Shown: piece by piece, positions 11,481-23,344 of the stretch
How positions within the stretch are numbered: the stretch's first letter is position 1
Layout of the letters: every line of letters begins with the position of its first letter
Assembly (NCBI GenBank): GCA_950295325.1
Contig: OX485803.1
Span: 11,718,001 to 11,782,000, forward strand
DNA length: 64,000 nt
Direction: 5' to 3'
From: Polytrichum commune
Taxonomy: Eukaryota > Streptophyta > Polytrichopsida > Polytrichales > Polytrichaceae
Notes under the pieces: model-generated
Seen by the model: only the letters and a program-made list of their open reading frames with translations
Told to the model about the DNA's origin: nothing
Database searches by the model: none
Translations under genes and position numbers: made by a program

Positions 11481-13020
11481 GTGTGTTCGTTTTAGGCTTT
11501 GATTATGGTCGTTTAGGGGGGGTCCCTTGGTGTGTGGATGAGTTGGGAATTCGAAGGCGGAGAAGGCGTGTGAGGGCCCGAGATTTCGTGGGGGGGGGGG
11601 GGAAGGTCGAAGCTCTGGGTTGCGGTGAGTTTTATCTCTCTCTTCGCAGGACAACAAGGGGCTTCAAGGTAGGCCGCTGGCCTGAAGCAAGGGGGCGAGC
11701 TCAATTCCAGAGGAGGAGCTTCCAAGGGAAAGCATCGGAACCTAGATCGACTGGGAAGTTGAAGTCTGAGGTCGGGGAAAAAAAGGCTGAACTCCTGAGA
11801 GAAAATGGTCAGCAGCAGCCCAGGGAGGCGGTTGGATTGGGAGAACTCTGGCGACAAAATGACGTTGCATTTACTGTTTTTCCGAACTCGGAACACTGCC
11901 AGGATTCGACTAGACAGGCGGAAGTAAGGCAATTGGAGAATGGTCTTCGAAATCAATCAGTTCACATGTTGGCCATTTAAGAAGTGTTGCTCATGAGCAC
12001 AGAGAGGCCGAATGTGTGAGGGTCGTGAATGAAAACAGAGGAAAAGGCAGGAGTTGCATCAGGTGCATTCCTGGGAAGTCGGCCATCTTGGGTGAGAATT
12101 GAGTTTTTTAGTGTTGAGAATTTATCCACTACATCCTCATATTTGGCAGCTGAATTCGGGCCAAAGCAGCTCTTGGGCGCTGCTACCTTGAGCGCAGGTC
12201 GCTCAACAACCAGGCTACTGCGAGGTGAGGGAGATGCAGCCACAATAGGTCTGTGTGTAGCAAGGCTAAGAGAAATTGTGGCTGCCGGTCCAGGGGATGT
12301 AACGGTGCCAGTGGGGACCACCGAACTATGGTTGTGGCGTAGGGGTGAATCGGTGGCAGCATAGTGCTGGACGGCGTTAGGAGGAGACTGGGCCAACTGA
12401 GGTGATCTCGGCTGGTCGAACAGGGGGGGGTGTTAAGGTTTAAGCAGGGTTTAAGGGTGTAGCAAGAATTTCAGATTGACCCAAGATTATGATTAAGGTT
12501 GCATTAGTGAGGAAGGGGCAAATAGAGAGAGGGGTTAGGTTAGCCAAAACCCTCTTGTGTGATGGGTTGGTGTTTTAGTTGTTTAAGACCGATGAGCACA
12601 AGGTCGGAGTATTTTCTAAATACTAGGCGCTTGGTGTTTCGGGAATAAAGAGTGTGTGTCGAATTTTTACTTCATCAATATTTAAGTAAGCATGACCACA
12701 GGCCAAGTAATGGATTGTGAAGATGGGGGTCCTAAGCTCCTACCCAGACTACGACGCATAAGGGTGGGGGTTTAGGTCTCACAGCTGCTCTCAATTTTTA
12801 GAAGTTTTTGCACTGCTAGGCGATTACATTTGAATTTGGTGGTTGGTCTGAAGCATAGGGGCTTCCTGTTTTGGTTGCATTCGATTTTGACTAGTTCCTA
12901 CAGTACTTAGCGTTTTCATTTGAATTTTGGCCCTGCTCTCGGGTATAGTAACTTTTTTCTGGTTGTTGTTGGTTGTGATCACTTTCTGCACTACTTAGTG
13001 ATTTTCTTATAATTTTGGCA
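11481..13020. other. unassigned stretch with coincident open frames
   Basis: Reading frames of 111-165 codons exist on both strands (11483-11980 and 12029-12364 plus; 11513-11956 and 11977-12396 minus), but none shows a family signature. A run of 13 G lies at 11590-11602. Position suggests intron or filler of the Harbinger copy whose SANT exon starts near 13.1 kb. Function unknown. Confidence 0.35.
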
Positions 13021-13144
13021 ACGTGCAATGGAAGCAATTTGCAGGCAACATATATTGTGCGGTCGTTAGTGAATTCCAATTCCATCTCACATTTTACAAT
13101 GGTATTCAAGTGTGGACAACTAGTCGCGGGTATACACAAAATTT

Positions 13145-13594
13145 GTGTCTCTATGTCCGGATTTCACGAAGGATAGTGAGGTTTGCAAGAAAAAATGGAG
13201 TGTCATCTACAACGATTATAAGGAGGACAAGGCCATGAACATGAAGTATGGCTCCCAACGATCCGAGAAATGTAGTTGGTATCAGCTGGTGGATATGTTC
13301 ATGTTCGATAGAGCTAATGTTGTCTCACATGCTCACGCAAGCGTCATGAATGCAGATGGACTGAAGTCTACAGTCACATCGGATACCAACACTACGGAGC
13401 AGAGGAGTGGGGAGAGCACATCAAAATCTCCGGAACCAAAACGAAAGGAGGACATTTTCATGGAACGTTGTATAGGTGAAATTAGAGAGAGTAGTAAGAA
13501 TCTCATGGAAAGTTTAAAGGCCAGTGATGACATAAAGATGGTTTTACTTATAAGCATGCAACAAACCATACAGAAATTGGTAGAGAAGCTCTAA
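13145..13594 (+). pseudogene. PIF/Harbinger Myb/SANT accessory protein, exon 2
   Basis: The frame reads CPDFTKDSEVCKKKWSVIYN, then DYKEDKAMN, a CSWYQLVDMFM helix and DRANVVSHAHA, with a hydrophilic linker and a C-terminal helix, to a TAA at 13592-13594. This pattern (C..KW..I..DYK.DK, then W..vd.fm..RA) is the second half of the trihelix/SANT domain of Harbinger-linked accessory proteins. Just upstream (13,110-13,145) the expected residues appear only after a frame change, so the exon's 5' edge is damaged. It faces the transposase remnant tail to tail, the normal Harbinger layout. It may belong with the exon 1 remnant at 4629-5108 or with another copy. Confidence 0.65.
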
Positions 13595-13749
13595 CTAGCT
13601 ATACAGTAGTTGGTGGATGGTCAATCACTATCCATAGGAAAGGTTTGTGCAATGCACGTCTTTGTCTTCGCCATCCATAGACTTTTGGCAATGTCATTTC
13701 TTCTTGCACATAGTTCTCTGGATGTTTTGCCTCATGTGCTCATTGCAAT

Positions 13750-15047
13750 CTAAAATTCTTTGGCAGCTTTCTGTTTGATGTATTCCAAGGTTTCTCTCGA
13801 ATTATTCTCAATGTCAGCTAAGTTATGCAAAACATGGTTTGCTACTGCAAGTCTCTCTTGTGTTGATGCCCCCGGAACTTTCCCGAGTGTGAGGCCGTTA
13901 TGGACTTCATCTGAAGCCTCCTACATCCACTCGTTTTTCCAGAAGTTGTTCCCAAAAATGATGCAGATGTTGTGTAAAACCAAACACGTGTTGACCAATT
14001 CGGGCACATTCTTCAAATGCACGTCAATCCTCTTCAAGAAAATCCGCCATCTACCTTTGAACATATTGAATGCTCGCTCAATGCACATGCGTGTTGAGCT
14101 CTAGACGAAATTCCAGTGTAAGTCCTCTCGTGACAATCCGTCTTTATGTCCCTTGAACGGAACCAACATCTAGGGACGACATGGGTATGCAACATTGCCA
14201 ACCAAAGCATATGACGAGAGTTTTCCAGCCTTATAAAATTGTCCTATCATGGTCCGTCCCCACAGATTGGCATCATGCATTGAACATGCCCAACCTATGT
14301 CAAAATTCCAAAACAAACATTTGTTTCATATCACTCCCTGCAAGAGAATTGAATGAAATCCTTTGCGGTTGTAATAATCAGCAGCATGCAGCCGGGGTGC
14401 GATGATCGGTATGTGCGATCCATCGACCACCCCCACCACGTGTGGTACTTGATGTAAATTTTGAAATTCCCGTGCAAATTTGTCCATCACGGTGGTAGAA
14501 GGCCATCTGATAAATTTTTTGAGTATAAATATTTTTATGGCACTACTGAATTGAGAGACTGCTAGTTGACTTATTGAGAGGCCAATCGTATACAAATCTG
14601 CAATGTTTTGCATGGAATTACATGTGGCTAATCTTGAGATCGATACAGCTACCTTAATTTGAACTGGAATGGCTAACCACATATTCATATTTTGTTTCTG
14701 CAATTAGCGTGCGAGAGTGGAACACAAATACTCAAATGTCGAGACGTTCATACGCATGCGTTCCTTGAACTCCCTCGCATTAAATGATCCGAGCAGGTTT
14801 TGATTGAAAAAACTAGGTTGTCGCAACCCTCTCTCGTAAGCCCACAGTCGTCGTGGCCGCCTCCCATGCACTCGCCTGAATCCTTGCACTGCAAGCTCTC
14901 AATTGCAAAAACCTCTAGATCACCCAAAGCATCGACAAACTCTCTTCCTCTTGAGGAATTCGGAAGTCTTTGCCAATCATTATGGAACTCTATCCAACAT
15001 GGTATCCTTCTCAAGATATGCCAACAATGTCCATATCCAAAATCCAA
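13750..15047 (-). pseudogene. PIF/Harbinger transposase (DDE_Tnp_4 type), dead
   Basis: Read right to left, the frame gives a leader from ATG 15047, a frameshift near 14,890, a helix-turn-helix-like MNVSTFEYLCSTLAR, then HVVGVVDGSHIPI with the first catalytic Asp, YYNRKGFHSILLQGV, SMHDANLWG, the LVGNVAYP block, and RMCIERAFNMFKGRWRI with the catalytic Glu region, ending in VNTCLVLHNIC and a C-terminal tail to TAG at 13750. The order is that of PIF/Harbinger transposases. In-frame stops fall at 14704, 14326, between about 14,100 and 14,190 (two TAGs), and at 13921. The second catalytic Asp (usually GDAAYP) is Asn here. The protein is therefore dead by stops and by active-site loss. Confidence 0.85.
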
Positions 15048-15099
15048 ACCCTTGGGATACTTTAGTTGATAAAATTGATGAAAATCATGAAAGGAGGTT

Positions 15100-17585
15100 T
15101 ATCACTTTTCCACTTCCATTGAGAGCTTTCACATTTAGGTAGATCCCATGAAACTTGGACACATCGTGCTTGATGATCCCCTACTTCGTCTCCAAGTTTT
15201 TTGTCGTTCACTCTACAATCATTCTAATTAAGGCGATTTTTGTTCCAAACATTTTGTATTCCCACCCAAAAAAAACATCATTAATTTGTTGAATGAAAGT
15301 CATTAGATCTTGTGAAATTGATAGGTATGATCTAACCAACAATACCTCCTCTACTACCACATTTCTCCCCCTTTAGATCGCCACATTAGAACTAAAGTTG
15401 TTGGTGAAGTTGTTGGTCTCTCCTTTGTTGCATAAAATGCAAGTCTCTTTGTGTGCCAAGTTGGTACCATGTAGGCAATCTTGTACCACCTTTATGTGTT
15501 GGGTAACGAGGCGGTGCGAACCATAGTGATGGGGCAACTAATGGGTGGGCCCGACAGCTAGGTGAGAATCATGGGAAAACAAATAGGTAGTTGGGAGAGT
15601 ATTCGGGGCAGGGCTTGAGTTCATAAGCTCTATTATTGACTCAATTTTTAAGGAGCCAAGGCATGCCCCACAAAATTGCTTGAGGTTGCAGCTCGGGAGA
15701 TGATTGTCGATCTTGCTAATGACTTTATGAATTTTGTTGTAAGTTGGTGGATGCTCGCAAGTAGTTGAACCCAACACACTGTTGTAGCGGTCAATTGTCT
15801 CATAGATCCACGATCATAGTATGATGTGTTGATGACTTTGTAATTTCTATTATGGGTCCACACAAGGTGGGCTCGATGCTCGGAGGAATGGTCGGGCATC
15901 CTAAAGGATGACCGCGGATGGATGTAAAAGGCATGGAAGAAAGAGACAGTGGTCATTGGTCATTGTACCACATGTTGGTGTATGTGGGGTGGATCAGAGG
16001 TTAGTGGTGGACCCATATATTCTCTATGTGGTGGGCCCTTCACTTTTGGTATTTTTAGATGTCAATTTACCAAAGGATAGTTTACATCAGGATCCAAGAA
16101 ACTTGGGAACCTCATTAGACCTTGTTTTTAGACTCAAGATTGGAGCCGAGTTTGGAGATTGTTTTCTCAAACTAGGAGACATATATTCTTGAGTGGGGAC
16201 ACTTGGTGGGAAAGTGATACCACATAGTCTCACTTCATTTTCTCATACCTTGGATCCATATTTTAGTGTAAAATCCTTGGGTACAAAATTTCACTCCCAA
16301 CTAGTAAGATTGTTTGATTCTTTAGTTTCGTTGGTCCTTGATCCCAATTAAGTTTTTAGTGATTAGTACAATTTGCCTTCTATATTTGTTACCTCTATAA
16401 GTGTTAAAACTCCATATGTGTTTACATTTTCTACTCCCTACTTGGGAAGACTACAAAGATGTTAAGTGTTACCTGAAGATTTACTCCCCTTTTTGTATAT
16501 TTTCCATCTATATTTTTTAACTTACTATTATATTATATTATATAAGACATCATATAAAACTTCAAATAAACCCCAATTAGAAATGATGAAGTCCAAGATA
16601 TTGATTGCAAGTCCCCTTTCAAGTCTTGTCAACTCAAATTGCTCTAGTTGCTTGAACCACAAATTGAATGTACTAGTGCTCGTAGTTTTGAGAATGTTGC
16701 TTCTTACTTTCAAAACTGTAGGTCAAGCCATATGCCATCAAAAAGCTATCAAAGCAACGATTCCAAAGGTAGTAGTTTTGCTGAAATATGACGTGTAAAG
16801 GTACGGTGTTTGTTTGTTTTTGTGGATAGACTTTGTGTCCTTGCGGTTAAGGTCATTTTAATAAGTATCTTTCGATTGAATCTAGGGGAAGTAGAGTTGG
16901 GGAAGGCTTCAAAGTTTAGTTTAGCTTAGAAGAAAGAGATATTGTTGTATCGACAAAGTCAGTCCTTCATGTGAATCAACTCCAATAGACCTCTATAGAT
17001 AGCTTCTTCCATCCTAGAGGAATGGAAATGAAGGAGTCAAACTCCTCATTTGTATTTTGAACCCCCATTTAATGTTACAATAGTATTTTACATGCATTAC
17101 ATTTTATAAGTGTTATCTTCTTGTTTGTTAAACTATGTATTTGTTAACGTGTTCATATTCTATACATGTTAAGAAAATCTCCACCCCTCATTATTAACAT
17201 ATATAGAGGGCAAACTATAGGAAAAATGAAACGGACATTAGGTGATTGCAAATGTCGTAAATTGTGACTATTAAAAAATGCAAATATTTAAAAGAAACCA
17301 TTTATGGGTCGACCTTGTCTTCCACTTTAAAAACTCACAGAATATTCACCTTGAATATAATTATAGGAAGTTCATTCTTTATCAAGATTCACATATACCA
17401 AGTCAATGCTAGATAAAACTTCCGTGAAGGCATCTAGTAAAACCCTACCAAATCCCCCCCCCCCCAAAGTAAACATGGAGATTCTCAAATAATAGGTGTA
17501 ATATAACATTCCCCAACTCCATTGATTTGCACGTTTTCCAAGTATGGCAATTGGCCCCGCCCTTGCTTGAGGGATATTTTTACTG
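15100..17585. other. intergenic stretch, nothing recognised
   Basis: Short frames only. No domain, no obvious Harbinger right end, and a run of 12 C at 17454-17465. The Harbinger terminal inverted repeats could not be located with confidence on this side. Confidence 0.4.
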
Positions 17586-17590
17586 ATCTA

Positions 17591-17936
17591 GCTACACTAA
17601 ATAGGTAGATTAGTGTTAGATGAAGATTAGTGTTGGATGCAATAGTTACCTAAAACACTAATTTTCAACTGATATTACAAGTAGTGTTTGAATAGGGTTT
17701 GAACAAATTATACCTTTTACGAGGTTCTCATATTCTTCTTCCTTCAATTCTTCATTCCAAGATTTACAAAATATCATCTAACACTAAATGCGCTCATGTA
17801 AATATTTAAAGTTACTACTTGGTACAAATACTGTTAGAGTTGACATTTAGTGTTCTAACACTATAGAGACAATTTACATTTAGCGTTTTCGTCGACTATT
17901 AGTGTTTCCAACACTAATATACCTATTTAGTGTAGC
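17591..17936. mobile_element. MITE with TA target duplication
   Basis: The left end GCTACACTAAATAGGTAGAT and the inverted right end (reverse complement GCTACACTAAATAGGTATAT) differ at one position. TA flanks both ends (17589-17590 and 17937-17938). The 346-bp interior is AT-rich with repeated TTAGTGTT and AACACTAA words pointing both ways, and is non-coding. TA duplication and size suggest a Tc1/mariner-type MITE. Confidence 0.8.
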
Positions 17937-18004
17937 TAGCCAACCCCACAACACCGTCATGGTCTTCTTTGGCAACCGATGGGTTGCAAGGACGTACAGT
18001 CTAA

Positions 18005-18356
18005 GGGCCGGTTCACACTATGGCCAAACTTCGAGAGGAGAAGCGTTTGGACCAATGAAAATGCAGAAATGTCCAAAGTCCGTCCTCTCGGCCTTCACAC
18101 TAGAGGCCAAAGTCCAAAGGACATCGCCTCCAAAAGAGCCTAGGTGGCAACACTTTTAGGAAGTTATGGTGCCAAGAGTTCGGCCTCTCGAGCAAAGTTT
18201 GGGTCGAGCAAAATGCTCGACCCAAACTTCCGTCGAGAGGCCGAACCTTTTTTCATTAAAATATTCAAAATCTGAATATAGCTTCTCCTCTCGACATAGT
18301 TTGGTCTAGAAAAGTGACGCTTCTCCTCTCAACTTGGGCATAGTGTGAACCGGCCC
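18005..18356. mobile_element. Tourist-like (PIF/Harbinger) MITE, TAA target duplication
   Basis: Both ends carry GGGCCGGTTCACACTATG as an inverted repeat. The direct repeat TAA lies immediately outside (18002-18004 and 18357-18359). A GGG...CCC start and a TAA duplication are diagnostic for Tourist MITEs mobilised by PIF/Harbinger transposases. The repeats continue inward through GAGAGGAGAAGCG. A near-perfect hairpin lies in the centre. Confidence 0.9.
18178..18246. repeat. 33-bp-arm hairpin inside the Tourist MITE
   Basis: Arms 18178-18210 and 18214-18246 pair at 30 of 33 positions around a three-base AAA loop. A transcript through here would fold into a stable stem of a kind that plants can process into small RNAs. 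Confidence 0.85.
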
Positions 18357-18359
18357 TAA

Positions 18360-18876
18360 CCTCGTTTAAACGACACCCTCGATATTACGACATTACGACA
18401 CATGTTTGTGAGACCAAAATTTGTTGGTTCAAAACTCCCACTGTTATACGACCACGACACTCGACAATGCAACATTTAGAATCTCCGTTTTGTCGTATTA
18501 AAGAGGTAGTTAATGCTAATTTTTTTTTCCATCTATGTTATGTACATCTAAAATACATCCATTTTCACTTGGGAACTATTTGGGAACTTCACTTATCATT
18601 GGGAACTTAATGATGATTAGGGCTACTAGTGTAGAATGGACATGGGTAGGGTTAGAGTGGCATCTTGCCTAGCATGTTGCCTTGTACACAGGTGATATAA
18701 TATCACTGATATCTTGATGCTAAACGTCATGCATCATTGTTGTCTAGTTTCTTATTACAAAACTCTTTATATTTTGATGTTAATGAAATTCTTAGTTTTC
18801 AAAAGTTAATAAGGAATTTAGATAAGATGACAGTTGCTAACTTGGGTAGGCAACACCAGAGATCTTTGGGCTCCTA
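18360..18876. other. intergenic stretch between two MITEs
   Basis: No gene. The piece from about 18,361 to 18,515 begins CCTCGTTTAAACGAC and ends GTCGTATTAAAGAGG, a loose inverted pair that may be one more degraded small element. Confidence 0.35.
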
Positions 18877-19096
18877 CTCCCTCTGTTTCAAAATAAAATT
18901 GTGGTTTCTATTTCAGTGCGGGATTAAGAACAATGACCGGATTTGAACCACAATGTGCTTTTTAACCAAAATTGGGAGCTGCCGAAAAGTTGCCGACGTC
19001 TCTGTCATGCCCGGAGGAGGTCCGTAACGAAACCATGGTTTTATTCTGGCACGGAGTTTATGCAGAAACCATGGTTTTATTGTGAAACAGAGGGAG
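18877..19096. mobile_element. Stowaway MITE, TA target duplication
   Basis: The 220-bp unit starts CTCCCTCTGTTTCAAAATAA and ends with its inverted partner TTATTGTGAAACAGAGGGAG, flanked by TA at 18875-18876 and 19097-19098. The CTCCCTC start and TA duplication are the Stowaway hallmark. Inside, ACCATGGTTTTAT occurs twice. Non-coding. Confidence 0.93.
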
Positions 19097-19217
19097 TATT
19101 TCAAAAGTTCTCGAGAATATTTGTATTTGTTTGGAGCTATAAGTTATTATTCCATACCATCTATATTGCGTAAATTCGTTGTGTATATTTCTGAGCTCAT
19201 ATTACTTATGTTTTCAT

Positions 19218-19334
19218 ATTCCCTCCATAATATGACAACTTTACGCCATTTGTCATGTTAATGAGAAGACAACACCTCAATAATACGACGTTTTTTTGTG
19301 TGTTTCCCAAACGTGTCATACTAAAGAGGGAGAA
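19218..19334. mobile_element. probable degenerate Stowaway-like MITE
   Basis: The left end TTCCCTCCATAATATGACAA and the inverted right end (TTCTCCCTCTTTAGTATGAC) match imperfectly over about 120 bp. Ends and size resemble Stowaway, but the repeats are diverged and the boundaries are approximate. Confidence 0.4.
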
Positions 19335-20329
19335 CAGTAGAAGGTAGCAAGGGCCCTCCACATTCGCTTTAAGTAATAGGTTGTTGCATGAAGGTCATTG
19401 TGGGTCTTCGGCAATAAAACTTGCACCACATCACTTAATTAGTGGAAGGATTGTGGGTTGTTATTGAGCAAAAACACAACACAGTAAGGTCAACCATAAT
19501 ATACACGGCATATTCAACATCCCTTCACATTTGATCACGGACTTCGATTCATTACTTTGTGCAATTTGGGAAAGGATTTGGTGAGTTCATTTCAGGCAAC
19601 ACTTTGAATATCTTGCAATTGTAAGCACTTCAAGTGACCTTTTTGTGTGCAAAATCTGAACAATGTTATGAAGTCTTGCTCGGTTTTCTTTTTGATTCGA
19701 GGAGTTTGATGGTCAAAGTTGTTTTTTTGGAACTCGTAGAAGGTCGCCAAGACTTGAAAGAGGAAGCAAATTTTCATGTTTGGGATGTTTCTCCATTTGC
19801 AAGGGTCAACCATCTTTGGTAGTGTCAACAACACCCTAAATTAAACATGTTTCAAAATTGTGAGAGATACTCATCATCTGGTTAAAGAACTTTCACCGCC
19901 TTTAGCATAGGCATATGACCTCCAAAATTCGGAAATTAAGTTTCTCAAACATACGTGTTTTAAATATAACTTGCAATTTTTAAAAAATTATGCAACTTCC
20001 TCATCCACCCTGTCATCAAATTTTAAATTTAAAAAACAATATTTACCTACCCCAAATTCCACTTTGCGACCATTGAATCTTTTGAAATTTTGCTGAAACA
20101 AAAAATTGAAAATTGAAAATCTTTCTAATTCTTCTTAATGGAGTTGATTTCCACACACAAGTGGTTAAACATAAAATATGTTGATGAAAGTGGACTAAAT
20201 TACCCTCAACACGAAGGGTGGTATGAAAGTTCTGAGTTCATTGGAATACACAGGGGCAAATGGAAAAGGCTAATAAATGCAAGTAGACCTCCTTGTGGCA
20301 CGAGCACACGAAATCCCATACGTGGCATA

Positions 20330-20690
20330 CTATTGGATGAACATGGAGCCCCACATCATTCATCCATAAGGTGGATGACTGCATCCTCACTTATGGATGG
20401 ACTCAGAATACAGACCGCTACAGTAGCATTGTGCTGCATGCACATTCCTCTTCACATTCTTGCCAAAGAAAGTCAGGCTGAATTCCAGCATTCATTGGAT
20501 GAAAAGGTTGTTCGTGGGGTTGACAGCACCTGAAGTTGTTCATCCATCCACTACAGACACGGAGATCGGAGATATCGCCAACGTAGTCCCTCACTACAAG
20601 TGAAACAATATCATCCAACATCTTCATCCATCCAGTCAAATCCACAAAAGAACTGTTCTGTTTTACGGGTGTTATTTGGTCACCTTTCTT
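20330..20690. repeat. GGATGA/TCATCC-rich repeat block
   Basis: Dense GGATGAAC, TCATCCAT and CATGCACATTCC words recur here and in 23,345-25,100, largely in inverted order relative to those copies. The ORFs in this block follow the repeats and are not genes. Confidence 0.45.
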
Positions 20691-20784
20691 GATCATACAC
20701 TTATATTTAATTGGCGTGGGGATAGGTGAGGATCAAAGAACAAACATTAGAAAACACATATTTAACAAAGATTGGATATGATTT

Positions 20785-21105
20785 GATCAAGCTGGGATTT
20801 AAATTTGATCATGCCATAATCAATAGTGTCATGACACATGTCATGGGTTTTGAGTGCTAAATTGAGGAGGAATGAGCAGTTAAAATGAGCAGTTTTGGCA
20901 TACTCTAGACATTGGTAATATGTTTGGGCCAACTTTTGGTTTCATAATATTTTCATTTTTAAGGAATAAAATTACCAAAAAAAATTGCAGTCCTCCTAAT
21001 TTCTATCTTCCTACATAGGAAAAATCTGCACCGCCTTTATTCTTCTTCATATTTGGCACATGATCTCTTAAGTGGTTGGTTATGGGTGTCTCCACTATAG
21101 TTGGT
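20785..21105. repeat. dispersed repeat, copy 1 (pair at 55880)
   Basis: About 320 bp that match 55880-56200 in the same orientation: shared words include GTGGCATGACACATGTC or GTGTCATGACACATGTC, TTTTGAGTGCTAAA, ACTCTAGACATTGGT, AATAAAATTACCAAAAA, AATCCTCCTGATTTCTATC-like and GTTATGGGTG. Non-coding; family unknown. Confidence 0.75.
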
Positions 21106-23340
21106 AGTTGCAGCCACATATGTGGATGATATCCCAAGTTCATGCATCCATAGTAGGTATACTAGTGATGGCATGTGCCGGACACTGGCTCGGTGACAAT
21201 ATCATTCAACAAATATATATTGATATTTAAAAAAAAATCAATGGATTTCTCATTTTACATGAATGATTGTTAATGATGATTTGAATCTCTTATTGCTAAT
21301 AAAGCTCGTGTGAATACAATTCTAAAAGCACTCCAATCTTGCTATTCTCAATGTTGATCGTGTTAGGTTTATTCACAAACCTCGAGAACCTCACTTGACC
21401 TTTCCAAGTGACATAGGCCACCTCAAAATGGATAGTGGTGATCATTAAGATTTTGTCTTCAATAACCAATGAGTTGTATTTGTATTCCTTCGAATAATAC
21501 ATTTTGTGTTCTTGTTGAAGTACGTAGTTGCCCACCTTGGAGAAAAGTTGGTATTGGAATCAGGTGCTTAGGTCTTGTGAACCCTTACCCCCAAAAATTT
21601 GTGATGTGGTTGAATACTGTTAGGCTACACCATTCATGTCTTTTTGTGTCACTTATTGTTTGAAGTTACACAATAACTACAATTGTTTTGCTAAGAAGGT
21701 AGGTTTTTACCAAGCAAAAGTCATTTGAGTTATATAATGTTCATACAACCTATTTAATCTTTGTGTATACACAAATGAAACCTATTATAAGAAGTTATAA
21801 CATCACATAATCCCAAATACGAAGTGACACTAAACACCATTAACAATGTAGCGGTAAGTTTTTAGTGTAACTCAACATTGAATTCCAAAACACTACAACA
21901 TCGTGTAATATTTATAGTCATGTCTTAGTCTATCCAATTAAGTCATAGTTTATCCAATTAAGTCTCAATCAATATAGAAACTTTCCTTCATTTAAGTTAT
22001 CCACATGTCCCACATCCAATGCCCAAGGAGATTTTTGGGGCATGCATAATCAGTCGAGCTCCTAGTGGTGTTTCCAAGGCCAAATGGTCACATGTTGTGA
22101 TCTTCCAATTTTCCTCCATTAGATTGAGGTATATTCCATAGAGTCCTCTAAAAGGATTGGTAATTTTCTTGAACGTCTTGAACTTCAACAAATTATTTCT
22201 CAAACTCAACCGATTCATTTTGTAACTACATGTTGGTTCTTCCCGTTCATTGCCCGCAACATGGGAGGGGTGTGTTTTTTCCCGAGGCTGGAACCATCTC
22301 CTGGTCACATACAAAAAGCACCCCACCTTCATGTATAATAAACTAGTGACTGGACACCGGCTTAGTGACTACATCATTCAAAATAGATGTATAACATATT
22401 GCTCGAAAACAAAAGATGACAACAAGTTGATACATAATAATGTACATCTCATTCATCCAACATAAAAGCCCTGAAGTAGTATGCAATCTACAAAAAGATT
22501 AATTTTTTTAATTTTAAAGTTGATTTTGACATTCTAATTTTTGTGGATTATGACAATCACATTTTAGTGTAAGATGTAGCAGTGAGCTTTCCACCTACTT
22601 ATACCAAAAATACCTACAATTGTTTGTCATGCACATTCAACCACTGCAAAACAAATGATAAAACAATTGAGGACTTCTAGTTGAAAGATCAATCTTTACA
22701 ACATACATGCAAGATGTGCCAGTGTATTTCCCTTCGAAAAACTTGACACTCGAGCCAACTCAAAGATTGCATGTATATTTTTATTTTTATTTTATCTTTT
22801 TTGGTAAAGCTCTTTCATCCACGATGGATGAGTTTACATGGACACCACAAATCCCAAGCTTCATGATTCATCATTTTGATGCTCAAGTTTAATTTCCACC
22901 TCGAATTGAGCAGGTCTCCGTTAATTTAAGGTTGCCGTGTGGCAAAATCTCAAGATTAATTGTACGTTCAAAACCAAAGCATGTAACAATTTGTCATGGT
23001 AGAGTGTTTTTCCATGAACATAATTAGCGTGGACGGGTGTTGAATCAAGTTCCAACATAGAGACACCCCAATTGTTACCATGTATAGGGGTGAAGATAAG
23101 CAATTGGGTTTTCATGGCCCATGGGTTCCTTTTGTGAGTCTCTAGTTTGTTGGAGCATGATTTGAATGGACAAACAACGGGTGTGATATGAACGTGGGTT
23201 ATCATCTGCCCACACCATGAAGAAAGTTCCCCACTGGTGTGCATGAGAGGGGTGGATTTATTTTCCGTAGTCAACTTTTTTTCTCTCCCAGTTACAGACA
23301 AAAAGTATTGCCCCTCCGTGTATAATAAATACAGTAGCAG
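21106..23340. other. repeat-rich intergenic stretch
   Basis: No gene. 22,120-22,235 (TTGAGGTATATTCCA, then GGTAATTTTCTT and AAATTATTTCTCAAACTCAACC) has a diverged same-orientation copy at 44,750-44,850. 22,270-22,340 and 23,280-23,345 share ACAAAAAGYA and GTATAATAAA blocks. These point to an unclassified repeat family also present at 44 kb. Confidence 0.5.
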
Positions 23341-23344
23341 GAAG

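Noticed and set aside
11483-12396. Overlapping ORFs of 111-165 codons on both strands
   Set aside because: Open on both strands at once, no domain, GC-rich; likely chance.
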